This document shows, piece by piece, positions 42,637 to 51,356 of a stretch of 64,000 nt of DNA. Location of the stretch: positions 1 to 64,000 of the forward strand of contig JBPCWA010000510.1 of assembly GCA_051009975.1 (NCBI GenBank). The letters are read 5' to 3'. How positions within the stretch are numbered: position 1 is the stretch's first letter; every line of letters starts with the position of its first letter. The notes beneath the pieces are model-generated. The model did not search any database. It worked only from the letters and a program-made list of their open reading frames with translations, and had not been told where the DNA came from. The position numbers were made by a program, and so were the translations under genes. This DNA is from Tectiglobus sp051009975 (GTDB lineage Bacteria; Pseudomonadota; Alphaproteobacteria; Rhizobiales; Hyphomicrobiaceae).

Positions 42637-45219
42637 TTGAACGTCGATAATTCATATACCTACGATAGATTTCCGAGAGCCTACGAACAGCTTCTGACAG
42701 ACTATCGAAGGCAAACCAACGGATTTGATGAGCTCCTAGGCGCAGATGGTGCGGTGCGTGCCCATTGGCGCCCGATAATGAACGAACTCGATCGGCTTGG
42801 GCACGAGCGTGCAGCCGGGGTGTCGGAGAGGATCCAGCGGCGCATTGTCGAGAACGGCTTGACGCTTGACAGCTTTGCCGATCCCAAGAATGCGGATCAG
42901 CCTTGGAATCTCAATTTGGTGCCGTTGGTTCTTCCTATTGGAGAATGGCGGACCATTGAGCAAGCAGTGATACAGCGGGCGCGTCTTTATGAATTGCTCC
43001 TCGCCGATCTCTATGGACCTCAATCCGTCATTTCCGAGGGGCTGTTGCCGGGTGAGTTAATATTCAACGATCCAACATTTCTCCGTCCCATGCATGGGAC
43101 GCCAGCAGTACCACGAAGGCTGATGTTCATGGCGGCCGATTTGGCGCGCGGAAGCGACGGCCGCTGGCGACTTCTCGATATTCATGCAGAAACGCTCGCA
43201 GGCCATGGATATGCACTGGCCAATCGCGTTGTGCTAGCTGACGTGTGCGCGCGCCAGTTTCATGAGAGCAACGCGCTGCGTATTTCGCAATTTTATCAGG
43301 ACGTCGCTCGGGAATTGGGAAGTCGCGCAAACAAGGAGGTCCCCAATATCGTAATTCTCGGGCCGAATCCGGACTACGAGACCTACCTCAGTCATGCTTA
43401 TACGGCGCGATACTTGGGGTATCCGTTGGTGGAAGGGAGCGATGTCCGTGTCGTTGGAGGCAAGCTCTATCATAAGACCCTGGCAGGCTTGCAGCCGATC
43501 GATCTCGTTGTGCGCGCGGTAGAGGCTCTAAAGTCGGATCCACTTGAGCTCGATCCGAACGCGTTTGACGGCCCGCCCGCGCTGGTGCAAGCGGCACGGA
43601 CCGATCCAGGATTGCTCGCCAATGCGCTCGGTACGGCCATTGTAGAAAACCGCGGACTTGCGCCCTACCTAGCAAAGTTGAGCCAGCATCTGTTGGGTGA
43701 AGTACCCATGATTTTCGATGCAGAACGCCTTTGGCTGGGCGATCCTGCCGTTCGGGCGGCGGTGATTGGTAACGGCGGTGAAGGGTACCTCATCCGCTCA
43801 GCCTTCGAAGGAACAGCGCGACCAGGGCAAGCCAATCCGGGTGAACTTCTCTCGCCGGCCGATACTGATCGTTACGCCGAGATGGTTTCGGAGATAGAGC
43901 TTAACGGCACACGTTATGTTGCCGAGAAGTCTTTGCAGTTTGCTACGGCCCCAGCCTGGACGTCCGAGGGACTGACACCAAGGCCATACGCGTTGCGCGT
44001 TTTCGTTGCTGCGAGCGGAGATAGTTACAGCGTTATGCCAGGCGGCATTGCACTCACGATCGATTGCGGCGCAGCGATTGCATTGACGTCGGACGCAGCC
44101 GAATCGCGCGATGTTTGGATTTCGGCCGCAGAGCCACAGGGACCTCACTTTAGTCGATGGCGCCTGTCCGTGGAAGAAACTCAAGTTCAGCGTATCGGTA
44201 CGCGGCTGCCGAGTCGCGTTGCCGACAACTTGTATTGGCTTGGCAGGTATGTCGAACGCGCGGACTGGACGATGCGAGTTATGCGAAATGCGTTGCAACG
44301 CGGTGAGGAAGACTTACGCCCCATCAGACGAACAGACGCAGCCGAAAGTGCTCTCGCGATAATGATCAAGAAGGGGCGCGAGGCGGCAGACGTTGCCCGT
44401 GAATCGGACGGACCGGTGTCCATCGAGGCGCGAGTGGAGGAGCTTTTTGCTGCAGCTGAGCGGCCATATGGAATTCGCACGACCTTTCGACACATCCGAC
44501 GCGTGGCACGTCAAAGCCGAGATCGCTTGTCAGCCGACGCGTGGCGGGTTCTGAGTAGTTTGTCAATCGCTGGCGATACATCCTCTGCAGGCGGCGCGGA
44601 TCCAACGATTGAACTGGCCGAGCGCTTGGACAGCCGTATCGCCCAACTGGCGGCATTCAACGGCCTGATGCACGAAAACATGACGCGCAACTTTGGGTGG
44701 CGGTTTCTGGATCTAGGGCGGCGGCTGGAGCGAGCGCAGCAAATGGCCGAATTGCTGAAATCTCTGCTTTTGAATGCGATGAGCGAAGCCGACGAGACGG
44801 AGCGGCTTGCATTCCTTTTGGAGACATCTGATAGTTTTATGACTTATCGTGCGCGATATCGTTTTGCGCCGTCATTCCCTCTTGTACTCGATTTGCTTAT
44901 GGTCGATGAAACCAATCCGCGAAGTTTGTCATTTCAACTTGTAGGAATTTCAGACCATATCGCAGAGCTGCCGAAAGCATCGGTCGATGCGATCCGAACA
45001 CCAGAGCAGCGTCAGGCGTTGGAGTTGCTGACGCTCGTCCGTTTGGCCGACTTGGAGGCACTTCGTACGGTCGATGAAGATGGGGTTCGGGGCGGGCTGG
45101 CGGACTTGCTCGACCGGATTATCGGCGGCCTGCCGGAACTGTCGGATACAATATCACGGCGCTATTTTAGCCTTACCGAAGAGCGACCACATCGTGTTCA
45201 CACGCGTCTCGAGCACTAG
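42637..45219 (+). CDS. Circularly permuted ATP-grasp protein fused to an Alpha-E domain (DUF404/407 + DUF403)
   Basis: An 860-residue fusion. Residues 1-480 are the circularly permuted type 2 ATP-grasp (WNLNLVPLVLPIGEWRTIEQ, LLADLYGPQSVISEGLLPGE, LLDIHAETLAGHGYALANR, NPDYETYLSHAYTARYLGYP). From about residue 535 the Alpha-E domain begins at LPSRVADNLYWLGRYVERAD and is all-helical to the C-terminus. In many bacteria these are two genes; here they are fused. Function is predicted peptide or amide ligation. The start is TTG 42637, just after TAGGAA; no in-frame ATG exists nearby. A transglutaminase gene follows after 186 bases. Confidence 0.92.
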   Translation: MNVDNSYTYDRFPRAYEQLLTDYRRQTNGFDELLGADGAVRAHWRPIMNELDRLGHERAAGVSERIQRRIVENGLTLDSFADPKNADQPWNLNLVPLVLPIGEWRTIEQAVIQRARLYELLLADLYGPQSVISEGLLPGELIFNDPTFLRPMHGTPAVPRRLMFMAADLARGSDGRWRLLDIHAETLAGHGYALANRVVLADVCARQFHESNALRISQFYQDVARELGSRANKEVPNIVILGPNPDYETYLSHAYTARYLGYPLVEGSDVRVVGGKLYHKTLAGLQPIDLVVRAVEALKSDPLELDPNAFDGPPALVQAARTDPGLLANALGTAIVENRGLAPYLAKLSQHLLGEVPMIFDAERLWLGDPAVRAAVIGNGGEGYLIRSAFEGTARPGQANPGELLSPADTDRYAEMVSEIELNGTRYVAEKSLQFATAPAWTSEGLTPRPYALRVFVAASGDSYSVMPGGIALTIDCGAAIALTSDAAESRDVWISAAEPQGPHFSRWRLSVEETQVQRIGTRLPSRVADNLYWLGRYVERADWTMRVMRNALQRGEEDLRPIRRTDAAESALAIMIKKGREAADVARESDGPVSIEARVEELFAAAERPYGIRTTFRHIRRVARQSRDRLSADAWRVLSSLSIAGDTSSAGGADPTIELAERLDSRIAQLAAFNGLMHENMTRNFGWRFLDLGRRLERAQQMAELLKSLLLNAMSEADETERLAFLLETSDSFMTYRARYRFAPSFPLVLDLLMVDETNPRSLSFQLVGISDHIAELPKASVDAIRTPEQRQALELLTLVRLADLEALRTVDEDGVRGGLADLLDRIIGGLPELSDTISRRYFSLTEERPHRVHTRLEH

Positions 45220-45405
45220 ATCAAAATGGGCGATCCATGACAGAGTATTGTCGATGTTCGAGCTTTTTCGGTTCCATTGTCTATTCAGAAATATGTGCAA
45301 CTCGGTCAGATTCGCTCGATAGGTTTTGGTTGAAGAAATTTGTGCCGGAGATAGTCTCAAACACATCATCGCAGAACGGGATCGGCCGCTAGGCCCTTAG
45401 GCTCA

Positions 45406-46302
45406 ATGAACTACGAGATCAGCCACACGACGACATACCAATACGCACACTCCGTACATCAATCCTATCACTTGGTTCATCTCACTCCTCGTGTCGTCGC
45501 GCATCAGGTCATTGCAGAGCATCACATTACTGTTGAACCGGTCCCAGGGGGGCAGTGGGGAGGCGTTGATTATTTTGGCAACCCATACAGTATCCTTAAT
45601 GTTGAAATCGAACACAATCGGCTTGTGGTGAGTTCTGCAAGCAAAGTTCAGGTCCACGCCAAAGCCCTACTTGCACTGGACGAAACAACCCCTTGGAGGG
45701 CGTTGGCGCGTCGAGACGTTCCGAATATTGAGCAACATAAGGACGTGTGGCAATTCACGGCTATGTCGCGGCATGGCCCGCTGGTCCAAGCATTGGCGGA
45801 ATATGCTCAACCATCGTTTTCGAACAATTGCCCAGTATTGGTCGGTGTCGCCGACCTGACGCGGCGCATCTATGAAGACTTTTCGTTTGATCCGACTGCA
45901 ACTGATGTGTCAACGCCGGTAGAAACAGTTCTCAAGCAGCGGCGCGGAGTATGTCAGGATTTCGCACATTTGCAAATCGCAGCTCTGCGATCTCTGGGGC
46001 TTCCGGCAAAGTATGTGAGCGGCTATATTTTAACGCATCCACCAGAGGGTCAGCAACGTCTGGTTGGGGCCGACGCATCGCACGCTTGGATATCGACATG
46101 GGCCCCAGAGTGCGGCTGGGTAGACTTTGATCCGACCAACAATGTTATTCCGAGCGATGAACACATAACCGTTGCCTACGGTCGTGACTATGATGACGTT
46201 AGTCCAATCAGTGGAGTGTTGCTCGGAGGTGGTCACCATTCCGTTCAAGTGGCGGTCGACGTTGTTCCGGTTCAGGCTGCAGAAGATGGTGTCGGTCTAT
46301 AG
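45406..46302 (+). CDS. Transglutaminase-like cysteine protease family protein
   Basis: A 298-residue protein with an N-terminal beta domain (MNYEISHTTTYQYAHSVHQS) and a transglutaminase-like core. The triad is Cys183 in RRGVCQDFAHLQIAALRSLG, His226 in GADASHAWISTW and Asp242 in DFDPTNN. No signal peptide, so probably cytoplasmic. It is the third member of the DUF2126 / ATP-grasp-Alpha-E / transglutaminase set and shares its N-terminal domain with the first. The predicted role is peptide or amide cleavage on the product of the ligases. Confidence 0.93.
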   Translation: MNYEISHTTTYQYAHSVHQSYHLVHLTPRVVAHQVIAEHHITVEPVPGGQWGGVDYFGNPYSILNVEIEHNRLVVSSASKVQVHAKALLALDETTPWRALARRDVPNIEQHKDVWQFTAMSRHGPLVQALAEYAQPSFSNNCPVLVGVADLTRRIYEDFSFDPTATDVSTPVETVLKQRRGVCQDFAHLQIAALRSLGLPAKYVSGYILTHPPEGQQRLVGADASHAWISTWAPECGWVDFDPTNNVIPSDEHITVAYGRDYDDVSPISGVLLGGGHHSVQVAVDVVPVQAAEDGVGL

Positions 46303-46382
46303 GCGGTCAGTCGGGTGCGCCGCAATGGTTATTATAGTCATCGCATTCGGCTGTTATTAGGGCGCCGCTATTGGAATGGGCA

Positions 46383-47993
46383 TCAGACGCGGCAGGCCAT
46401 TCCATCACCGGCTGGGTCAGCCCCGCCATCGAATGTCCCATCGATCATGCGAATTGCATGAACGGCTGGGCGCAAATAGCTCTGCGCGTGGCGCAGGGTT
46501 GGATAACCGAGATCCTGAAGCTCACGCTCGGTCGAGCGGAGGATGCGGTTCGTAACTTCGATCGTATTCGATGTTGCCATGAAGCGAGGTGCGCAAACAG
46601 CTTCTTGGGCCGACATTCCGAAATCAATGACATTCAGGATTGCTTGCAAAATACCCATGGTAATTGTTGTCCCGCCAGGCGCACCGACAACCAGAAACGG
46701 TTCTGCACCTTTGAAAATGATCGTTGGTGAAATAGCGGAAAAACGTGCCTTGCCGGGCGCAAGTGAGCCGGCGGTGCCCGGGCGAGGATCAAATACCATC
46801 ATGCAATTATTGTACATGAAGCCGAGGCCATCGGTCACTACACCGGAGCTAGAACCAAGAGAATGTGTCATGGAAACACAGTTACCTTGTGTGTCGGCGA
46901 CGCAAATATGTGTAGTGTCCCGACTTTCCGATCCGCCAGAATTGACCCGTGGGACGATCGTTTTTTTGCCGCGCCGGATACGATCGGCCATGCGCTTGGC
47001 ATAAGATTTTGAGCTTAGCTCGTCTATGGGAATATCCAAGAATCGCGGATCGCCCATGCGGGAATCTTTGTCGACCGTCGCGATCTTCATCGCCTCCGCG
47101 ACTATTGCAATATAGCTCGATGAGTTGTGGCCCAATTTCTCGAGTTCGAAATTTTCAAGAATATTGAGCATCAAGAGGAGCATGAGACCACCGCCGGGCA
47201 GCGGATTTGTTGCGACGTGAAAGCCGCGATAATCGGTGACAAAAGGCGCTGCAATTTCCGGTTGGCACGCAGCTAAGTCGGCGGTTGTGATGAGTCCGCC
47301 GTTGGCCTTCATATCGGCAATGATCTGCCGCGAGATTGCTCCAGTGTAGAAGTCGTCAGCGCCGTCCGCGGCCAGTCGTCTGTATGTTTGACCTAAATCT
47401 GGGTTTCGTAAGATTTCGCCGACTCGATAGAGTGTACTGTCAGGCTTGGTATAGATTTTTGCTGTAGCAGCAAAGTCTTTGAGGCCATGAACGCGGGCGA
47501 TCCGTCCGTTCTCCTCCCCGCGCGTCCAGAACTCAAAGACCTTTGGTCGAACAACAAATCCTTCTTCACAGTAGGTAACGGCCGGCTCTATGACATCAGC
47601 CAGTGATCGAGAGCCGTGGCGGGCGAGTGCCGTCGCAAAAGCACGCAGCGTCATTGGTGTCGTCATCGACTGATAGCCAATCTCATTGACCCGATCGCGA
47701 AGAATAAAGCCAAAGCCGTCATCGCATTCGCGCACAATCCGGTCCTGCCACATTTCAGGGCTAACTGTTGATGGCGCGCGGCCGTGGAAGTCGATCAATT
47801 CGTGCGTGCCACTGTGAGCCATATAAATATGCATTGATCCAAAGCCAGCGATTCCACACATTTGCGGATCGACGACCGTTTGTACTAGTGCTGCTCCGAT
47901 CGCAGCATCAACAACGTTTCCGCCAGCTTTGAGAATATTGAGACCTTCTTCAACGGCCTCAGGCTGTGGCGCGCAGACCATCCCCTTGGTCAT
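46383..47993 (-). CDS. ggt: Gamma-glutamyltransferase family protein
   Basis: A 536-residue Ntn-hydrolase precursor. The autoprocessing threonine is Thr360 in RDTTHICVADTQGNCVSMTH; the small subunit also has SLGSSSGVVTDGLGFMYNN and VVGAPGGTTITMGILQ. The large subunit begins AVEEGLNILKAGGNVVDAAI. There is no signal peptide, unlike periplasmic E. coli Ggt, so it may act in the cytoplasm or be one of the acylase/oxoprolinase-like relatives. It is convergent with the transglutaminase gene (80 bases apart), whose substrates may also be gamma-glutamyl compounds. Confidence 0.9.
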   Translation of the reverse strand: MTKGMVCAPQPEAVEEGLNILKAGGNVVDAAIGAALVQTVVDPQMCGIAGFGSMHIYMAHSGTHELIDFHGRAPSTVSPEMWQDRIVRECDDGFGFILRDRVNEIGYQSMTTPMTLRAFATALARHGSRSLADVIEPAVTYCEEGFVVRPKVFEFWTRGEENGRIARVHGLKDFAATAKIYTKPDSTLYRVGEILRNPDLGQTYRRLAADGADDFYTGAISRQIIADMKANGGLITTADLAACQPEIAAPFVTDYRGFHVATNPLPGGGLMLLLMLNILENFELEKLGHNSSSYIAIVAEAMKIATVDKDSRMGDPRFLDIPIDELSSKSYAKRMADRIRRGKKTIVPRVNSGGSESRDTTHICVADTQGNCVSMTHSLGSSSGVVTDGLGFMYNNCMMVFDPRPGTAGSLAPGKARFSAISPTIIFKGAEPFLVVGAPGGTTITMGILQAILNVIDFGMSAQEAVCAPRFMATSNTIEVTNRILRSTERELQDLGYPTLRHAQSYLRPAVHAIRMIDGTFDGGADPAGDGMACRV

Positions 47994-48421
47994 AACGGTC
48001 TACCTCTCACTCTGGAAGCAAGACTCAATGGAGGTCGATAGGTACATCGCGTTTGCCTCTGTCTCAAGATTTGACCATGTCTCAACAGAGGCCGGTCTCA
48101 TAATCTATCGTGCATTTCTACGCGGTTTCAGAAGAAAATGCCGATCGAGTGCACACTGAGTGGTTAGCATGAAATTGCGAAATCCTATGACCTGGGTTGA
48201 CCAAGAGATCAATTACTAGACCGTTCGGACTGAGCGCTGGTTTGCGAAGGCGCGCGGCAAATTGCGCTCGACTTCTGGCCATGTGGCGTGCGACGGGCAT
48301 CGCATGCATAACCGGATCGTAAGTGGAGCCATGCGCGCCGAGAGGCATGGCTGTGGCCCTCGGCAGTCAACGAAAGACAGGCCGGCCGATACTTGCGTTT
48401 GCCAATAAATCAGCGCGGACC
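47994..48421. other. Intergenic region between ggt and the permease gene
   Basis: 428 bases without a supported gene. AGCCATGC 48327-48334 and GCATGGCT 48345-48352 form a perfect 8-bp stem with a 10-base loop, about 70 bases past the permease stop on the minus strand; no T-run, so a weak terminator at best. The ggt promoter should lie near 48000-48100 on the minus strand. Confidence 0.4.
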
Positions 48422-49612
48422 TTAAGCGAGATAATTGAGAAGGACGGCTACAAAGAGGGTTTGAGGAACAGCAATTGCTGGCAGTGCCAATGCCAATCGC
48501 CACGATCCGGTCGTATCCTTCAGGCTCATAATTTCGGTATAGTCGGTAGCGACGCCCGCCATCAGGAAGGCGAAGCCATTTCCCGGCGCTCCAGCTCGCG
48601 TTACGAGATCGGCAGCTAGCGGGGCGGAGCCTTCCGAACAGACTTCTATGACGGTTGCAGCAAGGACCGTGAGCAGGACACCCATAAGCGTTGGTCCGAA
48701 CCACTCGGCAAATGCCTCTGCGGGTAAAATTGCGCGCAGCCCTGCAGCAAGGACAACGCCAAAAAGCAACCAACGCAAAACCATTCGTGAGCCCTTCAAT
48801 CCGTCACCCAGCATTGTGGCGGTTCCAACCCAACTGGGTTTGAGCCCTGTCATCCAGACGCGGAGCGCATGGCCCAATTTTGCGTCTCCATTAGCGCTCG
48901 CTTCTTGACGAGCAGGATTGTCTGGCAAGTGACCATTGGCAACGAGCGCGTCAAAAATCCAACCCGTGGACAGGGCTACCAAGGCGGACAAGATGACAAA
49001 TGCGATAGTATAAACCCAACCGACGAGCGCAATGAGCAACACAGTTAAACTGAGTGAATTCCAAGGGCTGGCGAGCAAGAAGGCCACGGTTTGACCAATG
49101 CTGGCGCCACGCTCATAGAGTTTCATGCCAACCATGAGTATACCGTGGCTGCAGAGATCGAACAGGACACCGGCAGCAGTCGCGCGCAGGAGGCCTGTGG
49201 AACGGCGGCTGCCGGAAAGTGCCGAAATTACGATCCCGCGTGGAACGCGATCGAGCAAACCGACGAATAGAATACCAAGGCCGATTCCCCACCACATGGC
49301 ATTCATAAGATCAAATGTTCCGCGCGCGAAGTGAGCGAAAATCGAGTGGCTGCTGTCTTGACCAACAATCAGCCATCCGACGTAACCGAAGGCCACAGCG
49401 AAAGCGCTGGACCACAACATCCAATCGATACGAGATCGCTTCGCTTCAGCTCCGGTCAACCCGTGCGCTGTCGGACAACACGCCGTTGAGATATCCGCGC
49501 GTCTGAAACCTCTATCTGTGCCACAATTGAGTGGCTCAGGATCAACTGTGACGCATTGAGAAGGGGCGTTTGTGTTCGAATCATTTTTGATTGTGTCCAC
49601 CATGTTCAGCAA
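48422..49612 (-). CDS. Permease, COG0701/ArsP-like
   Basis: A 396-residue integral membrane protein. The first 60 residues are hydrophilic and contain Cys-rich DPEPLNCGTD and STACCPTAHG; membrane segments then run from about residue 65. The family pattern is duplicated: FDLCSHGILMVGMKLYERGA with FLLASPWNSLSLTVLL, and VIEVCSEGSAPLAADLVTRA with FLMAGVATDYTEIMSL. Members of this family export organoarsenicals or heavy metals (Cu/Zn in Shewanella SO_0444); the substrate is unproven here. The N-terminal cysteines could bind metal. Start may be ATG 49603. Confidence 0.82.
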   Translation of the reverse strand: MLNMVDTIKNDSNTNAPSQCVTVDPEPLNCGTDRGFRRADISTACCPTAHGLTGAEAKRSRIDWMLWSSAFAVAFGYVGWLIVGQDSSHSIFAHFARGTFDLMNAMWWGIGLGILFVGLLDRVPRGIVISALSGSRRSTGLLRATAAGVLFDLCSHGILMVGMKLYERGASIGQTVAFLLASPWNSLSLTVLLIALVGWVYTIAFVILSALVALSTGWIFDALVANGHLPDNPARQEASANGDAKLGHALRVWMTGLKPSWVGTATMLGDGLKGSRMVLRWLLFGVVLAAGLRAILPAEAFAEWFGPTLMGVLLTVLAATVIEVCSEGSAPLAADLVTRAGAPGNGFAFLMAGVATDYTEIMSLKDTTGSWRLALALPAIAVPQTLFVAVLLNYLA

Positions 49613-49702
49613 GTAGACCTTCCAGTAACTGTAAGGTCAAGGTTCAGCATCCATGGTCCAGAGCTTTTTTCAACCGCCAAAAGATTATGAGATACATACA
49701 GA

Positions 49703-50506
49703 TCAAGTATCAGTTGGCCTTGTCTTTTGAATTGCCCTCCCGGCCAGAAATGCGCGAATATTTTGTTGGGGTTCGCCGGTCGCATACGCAGTAGACAGCG
49801 CATCGATGCCGGCCCAAATACCTTCCTGAACCGAGACTTCTTGCCATTTGTTCATGAGCGCTTTTTGGGCCTTGATGGCAGTGGGGGCAGCGCGGCAGAT
49901 GCCGTCGATCCACCTATCTATCTCGGCATCCAGGGTCTCGGGCTGCGCGACTTTCTGGATCAATCCGAACTGGAACGCAGTCCTGGCATCATAGGACTGT
50001 CCCGTAAGCAACATCTCACGTGTGCGCCCCCAACCAATCTGACCGGGAAGCAGCGCTGCTTCTATTACAGAAGGCAATCCCAAGTGCACCTCAGGCATCG
50101 CGAATGTTGCCGTCGAGGCTGCGGCACGCATGTCGCAGCTAGCCGCGACTTCAAGTCCGGCACCGAGACAGTATCCCTTGATCCGGGCGATAACTGGCAC
50201 AGGACAGGCGCGAATGGCATGGCAGGCTCTGTGCAAATTTGTTATGAAAATGCGAGCGCTGTCCGCGCATAGACCGCTGAGTTCATTCAAGTCTGCACCG
50301 CCGACGAAGGCACGATCACCAGCACCTGTCAGTATGACGGCGCGAACGTCAAGTTGAGAGCTAACTTTTTCGAAGTTCTTGGTGAGAGCAATGATCAGGG
50401 CGCTCGACAGGCTATTGAGCTTGGCCGGATTGTCGATAGTAATTGTCGCAATCGGTCCGCGGACTTGATCTTCTGCTATCGTCAACTGCACGGTTGGATC
50501 GCTCAT
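49703..50506 (-). CDS. Enoyl-CoA hydratase/isomerase family protein
   Basis: A 267-residue crotonase-fold protein. The oxyanion-hole segments are AFVGGADLNEL and IKGYCLGAGLEVAASCDMRA, with one catalytic Glu in GLEVAAS; the second acidic residue is in MPEVHLGLPSVIEAALLPGQ. Length and both motifs fit enoyl-CoA hydratases used in fatty-acid or amino-acid breakdown. No other beta-oxidation gene is adjacent, so the acyl substrate is unknown. Confidence 0.9.
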   Translation of the reverse strand: MSDPTVQLTIAEDQVRGPIATITIDNPAKLNSLSSALIIALTKNFEKVSSQLDVRAVILTGAGDRAFVGGADLNELSGLCADSARIFITNLHRACHAIRACPVPVIARIKGYCLGAGLEVAASCDMRAAASTATFAMPEVHLGLPSVIEAALLPGQIGWGRTREMLLTGQSYDARTAFQFGLIQKVAQPETLDAEIDRWIDGICRAAPTAIKAQKALMNKWQEVSVQEGIWAGIDALSTAYATGEPQQNIRAFLAGRAIQKTRPTDT

Positions 50507-50689
50507 CCCGATTGTCCATTCTTCAGAAAGCTGCGTGTCATGACCTAGCGCGATCCCGCCGAATACCAGTATTAGAGTTATGCGCCAATGATTCGTGCCA
50601 TAAATCCAGAGACGCCATGTGTTTACACTCTATGGAATTGCACGAATATTGCGAATCGAGGCCCAGTAGTCGAAGGATCGCGACTGTCG

Positions 50690-51319
50690 ATGCCGTTTCA
50701 GAACCGTGTAACACCCGATGGCCAGATCGTTGCCACACCAGCGCGGGGAACGCTGATGGGAAATCGTGGCGGCCAGATGCACCGGGTAGACAAATCGCTC
50801 GGACCCAAGCGCTGGGTGACCAAACAGTGGATCACCTGTCGCCTCTCGTACAAGGGGCGATGGCGTGAAGTGATGGCGCCGAACTCCTACACAGAACTGT
50901 TTTTTCTAGACGAAGCAACGTCGTTCGCCGCTGGCCATCGACCGTGTTATGAGTGTCGACGACGGGAAGCTGTATATTTCTCCGAGCTTTGGGGCGAGGT
51001 GTTCGGAGCGGGCGATCGCGCGAAGGCAGGCGATATCGACAACACACTACATTCCGAAAGACTGAGCGCAGACGGAAGAAAGGCGAGTTTCACGGCGGAG
51101 GTCGGCACGTTGCCTACGGCAACGATGGTATTTTGGCGAGATGGAATGTATCTGCTCTTGGCAGGGCGGATGCTGAGGTGGTCGCTTGATGGATACGGTG
51201 CTGCCGTCGATCCTGATCCGGCACTACAGGTTGAAGTGCTGACGCCACGGAGTACTGTCGAGATTTTTCGCATGGGTTATGATGCGGATCTGCATGAAAC
51301 AGCTTTGCGGTTCACGTGA
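50690..51319 (+). CDS. Conserved-type uncharacterised protein with a HRPCYECRR motif
   Basis: A 209-residue protein from ATG 50690 (AAGGAT about 10 bases upstream). I do not know a function. The first part, MPFQNRVTPDGQIVATPARG then TLMGNRGGQMHR, looks highly conserved in style, followed by WVTKQWITCRLSYKGRWREV, ELFFLDEATSFAAGHRPCYE and CRRREA. CYEC is a possible zinc or metal site resembling that of Ada-type zinc domains. No signal peptide or membrane segment. It ends 37 bases before dcd on the same strand and may be co-transcribed with it. Confidence 0.8.
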   Translation: MPFQNRVTPDGQIVATPARGTLMGNRGGQMHRVDKSLGPKRWVTKQWITCRLSYKGRWREVMAPNSYTELFFLDEATSFAAGHRPCYECRRREAVYFSELWGEVFGAGDRAKAGDIDNTLHSERLSADGRKASFTAEVGTLPTATMVFWRDGMYLLLAGRMLRWSLDGYGAAVDPDPALQVEVLTPRSTVEIFRMGYDADLHETALRFT

Positions 51320-51356
51320 TCGAGAGAACTAATGCGCATAGCGGGGAGCGAAGTGC

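Noticed and set aside
42437..42640. Repetitive ORFs across the 14-bp minisatellite
   Set aside because: Openness is produced by the repeat itself; period 14 cycles through all frames and the peptides are low complexity.
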